Assembly (NCBI RefSeq): GCF_000149955.1
Contig: NC_030988.1
Coordinates: forward strand, 1,450,109 to 1,514,108
DNA from: Fusarium oxysporum f. sp. lycopersici 4287
Lineage: Eukaryota > Ascomycota > Sordariomycetes > Hypocreales > Nectriaceae
Reading direction: 5' to 3'
DNA: 64,000 bases
Position 1 is the first letter of the stretch. Each line of letters starts with the position of its first letter. Below the pieces are notes generated by a model, which was given only the letters and a program-made list of their open reading frames with translations, did no database searches and was not told the DNA's origin. Made by a program: the position numbers and the translations under genes. This document shows positions 23,654-32,631 of this stretch, piece after piece.

Positions 23654-25329
23654 ATCAGCCGCTCCATGTGCCTCACCCAATCATTATTGGGTGAATTCAT
23701 AGACTCGGTCAGTCTTCAAAGTGGCTGTGAGGGGGCGCAGTGGGTAAGGCGGACTTCTGTCACTGCCAGCAAATATTTAAATCAAAGGCTTTTGTCCAGA
23801 AACTCAGAATGCAATTTCACTTCTCATTGTGCCATAAAACTTGAGAGTCAGTATGGAAGCATCCAACAGTTATCGTTCAGCGCCGTGCTTCAGTTTGCCG
23901 AGTACGGCCTTTGCACCTCCACCCCAACAGGCAAGTACAAAACAACAGAGACTTGAGAAGGGCCGGTGCCCAAGAGGAAGCTCACTGCTTTCTGACAGGG
24001 CGATCTAACAGGCGCTTCACAGTAGAAACAACAGAGGCTAGTTGATTGAGCGACACCTCGCTGTTCGCAAAACAGTCGAAAGAACATGTTCGTGTAAGGA
24101 TGGCCGACCCAAACATTGCGATGACCGTCGTGCTAATTCTATTGGTATCAATGTGGTTCCCCGCCTACCTACCAGGAATATCTTTGGTGTTGCCGTCGCT
24201 GATGGGATGACTTTGTGGACCTCGCCTCCGCCCGCCCTCGCTTCTTACCAACCTTTCCTTGTCGCTGCGTTATCTAAATTGCCATGCAGCAAGGCATCAG
24301 AGGCAAGGTGCCCCACAAGCTCCATCACCCCGGCACTACCAATTCAGCCCTAGACCCGCAGTCACACAGGATGGGTTGCAGTGGATGGTACAGTGCGAGC
24401 CCTCCCCAATAGAGAGACAGGGTTCGCCTAGATGGGACATTTTTCAGGGTGGTTCGCTCTGACAGGCGGCAACAGCCATCCTTGCTTTTCGACAGGGGCC
24501 AGACACGCCGCACACCCCTGACGCCGCTAACAGAAGTAGCTAGATTTGGTTCACCCTGCGCTCGCCAGGGGATCCCCGCCAGCCTCTCAGTCGCCCCTGA
24601 TTTTGTCTCAAAAAGGAGCAAGACATGCAAGCCCACAGCAATTGAGACGAGACCCGATTGGAAAAGCCAATGGCTTGCGTTGAGTAGTTTCCGGCCCTCA
24701 ATTTGAGCCATGTTCCGTTCCGTTTCCTCTTTTCTTCTTCTTCTTCTTCTCCGAGCCCTCCTAACCGAGCTAACAACGACAGCTAGCAGCCATGTACGGA
24801 TACGACCAACTCTTAATACGAACATCGGCTCAAACACCCCTTACCACTCACCGCAGCCGGCTTAGCGGTACTTTGGAACGGCCGTGGACCATCTGCACAG
24901 GCTTGTACTATGCATGGGAGTGAGGTACCTCGTTTGCATGAACTCATGAACTAAGACGCTGAGGAAATGTGGAACAGACCTGTGTCCCATTGCCTTCACT
25001 CTGCACCTTTGTTACTGGGAGGTACGGGCCACTGCAGGCTTCGGCTGCAGATCTTTCGGTCCCATGCCATAGACTTCTTGTCTCCTTCCTTTGATGCCTG
25101 GATTGCTCAGGTCGGACCAGCATTGTCCATCCCCAGCTTCGCACTAACTTACCCGCCCTGCACCCCAACCATTACCATGACTATAAGTGGTTTCGACCTT
25201 GCCAACATCTTACCTCGATCTTAGGAACGCTTGGCCGATCTCAGCTTTCATTGTTATTGTGTTCACCTCTTTTATTTTATCACGCCAACGAATGCCGAGA
25301 ATCTATGTCTTAACACAATCGCATCAGCA
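23654..25329. other. intergenic, promoter side of the M16 gene
   Basis: Open frames overlap on both strands with no domain-like sequence. A short (TTC)6 run lies at 24732-24749. The right part, with long pyrimidine stretches, is probably the leader of the protease gene. Confidence 0.45.
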
Positions 25330-27628
25330 ATGCCTCACTCGGAACGCGAAGAAGATGCCCCCACAGTAGCGGGCAATGCTCATATACCCGTGACGCTTGT
25401 TACTGACTCCCTCGAGAAGCCTTTACAAGACGATCGTAAATACCGAGTTATCCGTCTGGGGAACGAGCTCGAGGTTACCCTGGTGCATGATCCCAAGACC
25501 GACAAGGCCAGCGCTGCGTTAGATGTCAATGTGGGATACTTTAGCGATGAGCCTGATATTCCCGGTATGGCCCATGCGGTCGAACATGCAAGTGCTCCGA
25601 TCCAACAGCTGTGATGTACAGGCGACAGGCTAATATCTCTCCCTGACAACAGCTTCTCTTCATGGGCACCAAGAAATTTCCAATTGAGAACGAATACGGC
25701 CAATATATCTCCGCCAATGCAGGAGATTCAAATGCTTACACAGGGCCGACATCGACAACCTTCTTTTTCGATATCTCTGCCAAGCCGGACAATGGCCAGG
25801 AACCTTCCGATACCAACCCATCTCCTCTGCGCGAGGCTCTCGACCGATTCGCCCAGTTCTTCATTGAGCCTCTCTTCCTTGCCGAGACCTTGGATCGAGA
25901 GCTACAGGCTGTCGATTCAGAACACAAAAAGAATCTCCAAAACGACACGTGGAGGCTGCCTCAGCTAGGGAAGTTTCTCTCTAACCCTGAACACCCGTTC
26001 TGCCACTTCGGTACTGGCAATTTTGAGGCTCTCAAGACACTTCCCGAGGCACGTGGAATTAATGTGAGGGACAAGTTTATCGAGTTTCATGCCAGACACT
26101 ATTCAGCAAACCGCATGAAACTAGTTGTTCTAGGTAGAGAACCGCTTGACGTGCTTCAGAAATGGGTCGCTGAGTTGTTCTCTCCTGTCATCAACAAGAA
26201 GCTTCCGCCAAACAGATGGCCCGGCGAACTTCCTTTCAGGGAAGCCGATCTCGGTAGGCAGTGTTTCGCGAAGCCTGTTAAGGACTCGATAGAGCTTAAC
26301 CTGCAATTCCCCTTTATCGATGAGGAGTCTATGTTTGCTACTCAGCCTAGCCGATATATTAGCCATCTCATCGGGCACGAGGGCCCGGGAAGTATCATGT
26401 CATGTATCAAGTCCAAAGGTTGGGCAAATGGTCTTACCGCCGGTGCCTCCCCCATCTGCCCCGGTGCTCCTGGTACCTTTGATGTAGAGGTCCTTTTGAC
26501 GGAGGAGGGTCTCGAGAACTACCCTGAAATCGTCAAGATCTTTTTCCAGTACATCAGTCTCCTGCGCGAGAGCCCGCCCCAGGAGTGGATCTTCCAAGAG
26601 CAGAAGAAAATGGCTGATATCGATTTTATGTTTGAGCAAAAGACGCCTGCCTGTGAATTTACCTGCCGAATCAGCTCTGCCATGCAAAAGCCTCTTCCTC
26701 GGGAATGGCTGCTTAGTGGACACAGCCGTCTCCGAGAGTTTGCACCTGATGAGATCCAAAAGGCCCTTGCCACGATTCACCCGGATAACTTCCGCATGAC
26801 CATTGTATCACGCGAATATCCTGGCAACTGGGACCAGAAGGAAAAGTGGTACGGAACTGAATATCGACATGAAAAGATCCCCGATGATCTTATGGAGGAG
26901 TGCAGGAAAGCCTTTGCAGTCTCTCCCAAAGATCGACTGTCTGCCCTTCACCTACCTCACAAGAACAAGTTTATTCCTACCAAGCTCGAGGTCAAGAGGA
27001 AGGAGGTGGATAAGCCGGCACAGAACCCCAGGGTTATCCGCAATGATTGCATTGCCAGGACATGGTGGAAGAAGGATGATACATTCTGGGTTCCTCGCGC
27101 CAACGTTGTTGTCAGCTTGAAGACACCACTTATATATGCTTCAGCAGAAAATAACGTCAAGGCTCGACTGTTCTCGGACCTCGTCCGTGATAGGCTCGAG
27201 GAGTACTCGTACGACGCGAAGCTGACTGGCTTGCAGTACAACGTCGGTCTCCATTCGCGCGGTGTGTTCCTGGAGATTGGCGGCTACAATGATAAGCTGC
27301 CCGTGCTCTTAGAACAAGTCGTCACAACAATGCGAGACCTGGATATCAAAGAAGATCGTTTTGAGATCGTCAGGGAGCGCTTGATCCGAGGATACAGCAA
27401 TTGGCAGCTGCAGTCAGCCTACTGTCAGATTAGCAACTACACCAAGTGGCTCAATGCCCCCGGAGGGGACTTTATAGCAGAGGAGTTGGCAACGGCGCTC
27501 TCAAGCGTCTCACTGGAAGGTGTCAGGCTGTTCCAGAAGCAGATGCTTGGACAGGTCTTCATCGAAGTGTACGTAAACGGTAACATGTACAAGAAGGATG
27601 CTCTTAAGGCCACCCATATGGTCGAGTC

Positions 27629-27766
27629 CAGGCTGGCGAATCTATCTATATCTATCTACCGGCATCTTATGTAGATAGATGTAGATGCTTAGTCATAATC
27701 TGCAATGTAGATAGATAGATGTAGGCTACATGTAGATGTAGATAGATTCGGTAGATAGACGGTCGG
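27629..27766. repeat. left subterminal motif array of the hAT element
   Basis: Between the terminal repeat and the transposase stop there are at least six copies of GTAGATAGA or its complement, some in runs of the tetranucleotide AGAT. The right end (30300-30444) carries the same motif in both orientations. In characterised hAT elements such short subterminal repeats are transposase binding sites. Confidence 0.75.
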
Positions 27767-30127
27767 CTAATCCTCGGCCGTGTCGTCGCCCACCTCCTTC
27801 AGCAAACCTTCATACCCTTCCAGTAGCCCAGCCCGTAACCACGACCTTACCGTCTGAGTAACGGCAATTGTGCTTGCATCTAAGCGTGACCTCTTGGGCG
27901 AAACCATACTACCAGCGGAAGAAAAGGTCCTCTCACACTCAGAAGCCATTGCTGGAACAGAGAGGATGTCAATCGCCATTTTCGCCACTCGCGGATATTC
28001 AAATCGCTTCGCAGACCAGTATTCGAGAGGATTGTCGTATGTTGTGTATATGTCTTGCTTTGTAGACAACCACCTCTCCAGTTCGTCTGTGGCTTCGTCA
28101 TGGCCATGGCGGGTGGATGATATTAATTCGTCTTGGAAGGAATCAAATGGATTGTACTCGCGCGCCCTCACCGCGGCAGGAAGGTTACTGCTCGAGATTT
28201 CCCACTGAGCGGGAAGGTCGCGATACTCCTCTTCCCAGAGCTTTTGGATGAGCTGGCGTGCCGCAAAAAGCCATTCCTCCTTCTCACCGTAGGCTTTTGT
28301 CAAGAACGACCACTGTATACCGGGGTGAAGAACCGTGGCTGCATAGTAAATTGGCGTCTCATCAAGCTTGGTGTAGTACTTGTTGAGCTTGACCCAGGCC
28401 GAATTGACGCACGAGGAATAGTAACTAGGCTCCGCCCGGTGTGTTGCCTCAGTCTTTGCTTTCTCCAGCGTAGAAAGGAGGAATTCGAATGCGACGGCAA
28501 CCTGCCAAATAATTCCATATTGAGCTTCAACGCCTCCCTTACGAACTCGGAGCTGACAGTCCCCTTCAAGCCGCAAAAGACAGGAATCGAACATTCTAAG
28601 AATATCTCTGAACCAACTGAGGGCATCCCAGTCTGCGTCACTTAGTAGATTTGCTTCCTCAAGACATCGAGGAATTTGGCTTGGCGGCTGGGTACGGGTA
28701 GATCGGGGTCGTTGAAATTTTCTGCTTGATTGAATCGTAATGTCAATGAGCTCCTCCAGATAGCGTCGGAGCTTAATTGCTCGCTCGATCATATAATATT
28801 GAGATAGCCAGCGTGTGCTGTTGTCAAGGACGACATCAAGAGTGCCTGGATAGGACTTGTCAGGGTCCTCATCTTGTAATTTCCGCAGAATTGCTGTCGC
28901 TTTATTCGACCGATTGACCCAGACGACAAGGTTGTGGAGTTTACCTACTGGACCTCTTTTTGTCCACTCTGCAAAATCGTCCGCATCAATGTCCTCGAGT
29001 GTATTGCTGTCTTTAATGAAGAGGAGCGCTTTGGCGACAAGATGAAGAATATGCCCGAAACACCGAATCCTTCTGCTGGCCGGATTCTGCCACTGGAGCT
29101 TGTGGCCTATTGCTTCGACTGCTCCTTCATTGCTTGCGGCGTTATCGAGAATAATGTATCCAACCTTGTTGTTTGCAATCAACTCGAAGTCATCTAATAC
29201 CTCCATAACAGCGGCTGAGATATTTTCTCCCGTGTGCGCTATGGCGACGTTTGGGAGGCCAAGGACGATCTTCCGTGGCTGGAATGTATCTTCATCGAGA
29301 AAGAAGGCATTTATGGAGAAGAATGAATGTCTGTTCCGGGACGCCCAGCCATCAAATGCAATATGAACCTGGCTTGGGCTTCGTGATAGCGTGTGGATGA
29401 CGCGCGATTTGTATGTGTTGAACTCGTCGATGATCCTAGCCCGAACCGTTTCATGGGTCAGATTGGCGCAAGTCTCGTGAACCAAGGGGTTCAGGTACTG
29501 AAAGACCTTTTGGAGGCCTTTATGCTCCGGTACGCGAAATGACAAATTTGCATCGGTGATCCACTGGACAACATGGCGCTGGAACGTGGCCTTGTCAAAT
29601 CGAGTAACCAACTCGTCGTGAAAGTCGTCCCTCTTCCGTTTCTTGGCTGCCAAATCATGAAGGGTCAGTTGATTCGGGGGCCGCTCCTGCATATATCGTG
29701 TTGCTTTTGATGGATCTGGATGAAAAATATTGTGGGCCTTGCTGAGATGACCTTCAATGTTCCGAGTGTTGGACGAGACATAAGCCTTTGGCCGGGGAAC
29801 GCCATGCTGGACACAGTGGCAACAGAGCCATGTATGGGGGCCAGACTCATTGCCTTTGGACCTAGCTTGAACGTCATAGCCGTGAGCCCAAAACCAGCCG
29901 GTAGCTTGACCAGTTCGAGCTGAGAGGACCCAATGGCTGCGGACAGCTTGCGATACTGCATCCCAGTCTTTGATGATTGAATGGCTGCTGCGAGACGAGG
30001 AATTGTGCATAGGCAAGGTTGGGTCTTCGGGACAGGATATTTCCGATATGGTAGTATCGGTTGCGTAACTGAATAAATCGCTTTGAGGTGCCATTTGGGC
30101 AATGGTTTTGGGTGGCATTAAGGGCAA
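27767..30127 (-). CDS. hAT transposase, intact
   Basis: A 786-aa uninterrupted frame. Residues about 60-135 hold a BED-type zinc finger (WLCCHCVQHG ... HLSKAHN). The RNase H-like core has Asp in IAFDGWASRNRHSFFSI (about residue 259) and in GYIILDNAASNEGAVEAI (about residue 325), followed by RCFGHILHLVAKALL. The conserved C-terminal dimerisation region, NPLEYWSAKRFEYPRVAKMAIDILS...SECERTFSSAG, lies at about residues 690-740 and contains the family's catalytic Glu neighbourhood. The gene is on the strand opposite to the protease it interrupts. It cuts and pastes the element by binding the ends. Length and motifs suggest activity. It is related to fungal hAT elements (Restless/Tfo1-like group); the exact lineage was not determined. 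Confidence 0.95.
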   Translation of the reverse strand: MPLMPPKTIAQMAPQSDLFSYATDTTISEISCPEDPTLPMHNSSSRSSHSIIKDWDAVSQAVRSHWVLSARTGQATGWFWAHGYDVQARSKGNESGPHTWLCCHCVQHGVPRPKAYVSSNTRNIEGHLSKAHNIFHPDPSKATRYMQERPPNQLTLHDLAAKKRKRDDFHDELVTRFDKATFQRHVVQWITDANLSFRVPEHKGLQKVFQYLNPLVHETCANLTHETVRARIIDEFNTYKSRVIHTLSRSPSQVHIAFDGWASRNRHSFFSINAFFLDEDTFQPRKIVLGLPNVAIAHTGENISAAVMEVLDDFELIANNKVGYIILDNAASNEGAVEAIGHKLQWQNPASRRIRCFGHILHLVAKALLFIKDSNTLEDIDADDFAEWTKRGPVGKLHNLVVWVNRSNKATAILRKLQDEDPDKSYPGTLDVVLDNSTRWLSQYYMIERAIKLRRYLEELIDITIQSSRKFQRPRSTRTQPPSQIPRCLEEANLLSDADWDALSWFRDILRMFDSCLLRLEGDCQLRVRKGGVEAQYGIIWQVAVAFEFLLSTLEKAKTEATHRAEPSYYSSCVNSAWVKLNKYYTKLDETPIYYAATVLHPGIQWSFLTKAYGEKEEWLFAARQLIQKLWEEEYRDLPAQWEISSSNLPAAVRAREYNPFDSFQDELISSTRHGHDEATDELERWLSTKQDIYTTYDNPLEYWSAKRFEYPRVAKMAIDILSVPAMASECERTFSSAGSMVSPKRSRLDASTIAVTQTVRSWLRAGLLEGYEGLLKEVGDDTAED

Positions 30128-30299
30128 TGAGAATATGTCAAACTAAGACCCAAGCGAAAAAGGGGGATGGCGTGGGGAAATCGGGAAATGAGGGACGGTT
30201 AGGGAAGGGATTTTCAGAGGTACCGATACTTCGGTGCAGGAGGATGCCACCAGTACCGAGAAAGTACAACTACCTCACCCAATTTTCACCGCGGTCTTG

Positions 30300-30444
30300 G
30301 CATCTATCTACATTTCGTCTATCTACCGGACCTCCAGGTAGATAGATAGAAGACCCACATGTCCTCTGGTAGATAGATAGATGTAGATCTACATCTATCT
30401 ACATCTACATTTCATCTACATCGGTAGATAGATTCGCCAGCCTG
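30300..30444. repeat. right subterminal motif array of the hAT element
   Basis: About eight copies of CTATCTAC/GTAGATAG in mixed orientation lie between the transposase start side and the right terminal repeat, mirroring the left array. The transposase promoter must overlap or adjoin this block. Confidence 0.75.
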
Positions 30445-31549
30445 GTCGAGTCCATGCTGAAGCCGCGGGTTTTGCCCAAGGCCCAGTGGCCTATCCTGCG
30501 GTCACTCATTCTGACCAAAGGTTCCAACTACGTCTTCAGAAAGACCCTCAAGGATCCCGACAACGTCAACCACTGCGTCGGGACTTGGTTTTATGTTGGT
30601 AGCAGAGACGATCGCGACGTTCGAACCAAGACTCTACTTCTGGAACAGATGCTCCGTGAGCCAGCCTTTGATCAGCTCCGGACTAAGGAGCAACTCGGTT
30701 ACATCGTCGGGAGCGGACGTCGATCATTCTCGACGACATATGGTTTCCACTTCCTCATCCAGAGTGAGATGGCACCAGAGTTCCTTGACTCGCGTATCGA
30801 GGCTTTCCTCATGAGGTATGCGGACACTCTGGAGAAGATGAGCGAGACTGAGCTTGAGGATCACAAGCGAAGTTTGATCGTCCGGCGTCTAGAGAAGCTT
30901 GGAAAACTGGAAGAAGAATCTAAACAGCATTGGGACGAAATCGAAAGCGAAGAATATGATTTTGAGTTTCGTAAGTCAAGGAAACATAAAGTCCAAGATT
31001 GTGAACATGCTAATCACTGGTAGGTCAACTCGATGCCGCCCGGATTAGACAGCTAACCAAGGCTGAAATTGTGGATTTCTTCAACCAGCATCTCAACCCT
31101 ACTTCCAGTCAGAGGGCACGCTTATCGATTTATCTAAAGGCCCAATGCAAGGCTGAAGGGGTCGATAAGCGACAGGAAGAGGCTCAGAAAAACGCTGACG
31201 AGGAGCCGCACGCTGGAGATGCCGTTGAGGCGGCCGAAGAAATTACCAACGTCAGGTTTTGGAAAGCTGGTCTCACTGTCAGCTCGGGGGTCAGACCTGT
31301 CAAACATGTAAGCGACTTTGAGCGTTGGTATGTGCCGCTTAAGGCTTGCCGTACGAACTTAAAGCATTGGGTCTATGGTACTTTGTCACGGCTTAGGTGA
31401 AGCCGAGGGTGAGAAGGTCGGTCCCTTCTACGCGCAGGCAATATCTCTTGGGAATGAACAGTAGATGACTACCATGGCAGAACCCTACGTAGCCATACTC
31501 GATTTCCTAACAAGCACCGCCACTCTTTGTAATCTCTACCCCAGGCATT

Positions 31550-31742
31550 GCAATGCGCTCAATAGGCTGAAGGGGTCAATAAGCGACAGGAAGAGGCTCA
31601 GAAGAAAGCCGATGAGGAGCCCTGACCGGGGGATGCTTTTACGATGGCCGAGGAAATTACTGATGTTAAGGGGCCAGACCGGTCAAGGATATTGATGAGT
31701 ATGAAGATATGGATGCAGCACTTGAAGGGGTGTCAGGTTAGG
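31550..31742 (+). pseudogene. decayed second copy of the M16 C-terminal exon
   Basis: The sequence from about 31550 repeats the block at about 31150-31310 (ggctgaaggggtc, gacaggaagaggctcag, gaggaaattac), with substitutions and a deletion where FWKAGLTVSSG would be. One frame ends in a run (RPVKDIDEYEDMDAALEG, 31676-31741) that fits a family C-terminus better than the end of the main copy. It is probably the remnant of a tandem duplication. Confidence 0.7.
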
Positions 31743-32462
31743 TTGCGGGCTGGGTTCCTCCTGGGCATACCACCTGGATGTCGATTGAACTTCTCCAAGT
31801 ATAATGTTGTTTTAAATATATCTCTGACGTGTAACTGATCCGTCCGTCCCACCTATCAGAGTCGAAAGAAGTGAGAAGGTGAGAGCGTGCCGTCTATGTG
31901 ATCATGAATGGGACTGTCAACGTCTTGATGTATAACATGGAAAGGTAGGATCCCGGAATAGCCAATACTGGCAAAGTCAGTATACCTCAAATTATTAGTT
32001 CTTATCAGTCTTTCTACACAGGAACATTCCGCCGTCATGGTCGAGAAAATGGCCCAAGAAACATAACTTTCAACCCGCTAGGTTTGCTAAGACAATATCC
32101 ACAACTGATTATAATTCAACCCAGTAGTCGCGGCACATCGTACATGGTCATGGGTGCACAAATGGATTTCAACAGTGGTCCAAGAATACATCTGTATGAG
32201 TGTTTGTTGCATTCTCGCGCCAAAACCTCGAACACCCTAAAGGAAACCCGTCAAGAGACCGTCGAAACTTTACATGCAGAGACCATTCAACCTTTTCTGA
32301 TCTAGAAAGGAAATGAATCACAAGGGAATGGTGTTTGAATGCTCTTATTTAGTTTTATCTATGCTCCAGAGAACAATAGTCGAACATGAAGGCGTAGAGG
32401 TGCTGGAGAAGCAAATTGAACGAGCGCAGTCTGCGTTGCTGACACATCACCACTAAAGGAAG
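31743..32462. other. intergenic, no gene seen
   Basis: Only short open frames without features occur. The target duplication of the MULE (TAAAGGAAG, 32454-32462) closes this interval. Confidence 0.5.
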
Positions 32463-32560
32463 GGGCGTCAATAGGTGCGCACCTGGATGCGCACGTAAGT
32501 GTCACGTGTTGCGCACCCGGTGCGTCTGTAAGGGAGTTATGTAAGCCCAACACCCTTGTA
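32463..32560. repeat. left terminal inverted repeat of the MULE
   Basis: 98 bp, matching the inverted sequence at 35305-35402 with a single difference near the tip. It contains internal palindromic GTGCGCAC cores that may be transposase contacts. Confidence 0.95.
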
Positions 32561-32631
32561 GCTACCCCTTTCCCGTTGATAAAGAGCCTCACTTCGCCGC
32601 GCAACGATCTACTCAAATCATCTCTCCTAGA

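Larger units (their letters stand above)
27629..30444 (-). mobile_element. complete hAT DNA transposon
   Basis: The 2816-bp element has 20-bp perfect terminal inverted repeats (CAGGCTGGCGAATCTATCTA at 27629-27648, inverted at 30425-30444). The 8-bp target duplication GTCGAGTC lies at 27621-27628 and 30445-30452, the size expected for hAT. The empty site would read through the protease codons without change. Inside are one intact transposase gene and subterminal arrays of GTAGATAGA-type motifs. Perfect ends, perfect duplication and an open transposase frame suggest a recent and possibly still mobile insertion. Confidence 0.97.
25330..31400 (+). pseudogene. M16 metalloprotease (insulin-degrading enzyme / Ste23 type), split by a hAT element
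   Basis: Family members cleave short peptides, including mating pheromone precursors, using zinc. Exon 1 (25330-25587) ends at the zinc motif HAVEH (HxxEH, about residues 82-86). A GC-AG intron (gcaagt...caacag, 25588-25652, gctaat branch) leads to LLFMGT and ENEYGQYISANAGDSNAYT. The second metal-ligand region ELQAVDSEHKKNLQND follows near 25900. The frame runs to 27628, is interrupted by the transposon at 27629-30444, and resumes (KPRVLPKAQWPIL, then LREPAFDQLRTKEQLGYIV) to 30970. A 53-bp intron (30971-31023) joins the last exon, ending at 31400. If the element and one target duplication are ignored, the frame is continuous for 1042 codons, close to the usual length. The final ~20 residues look unlike the family, and a second, decayed copy of the C-terminus follows at 31550. 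Confidence 0.93.

Noticed and set aside
23730..23790. ggcgcagtgggtaaggcgg, another A-box-like sequence
   Set aside because: It does not fold into a cloverleaf and lacks a B box; not called a tRNA or SINE.
24325..24837. 170-codon minus-strand frame
   Set aside because: Arg-rich low-complexity translation of pyrimidine-rich sequence including a TTC repeat; likely the protease promoter region.
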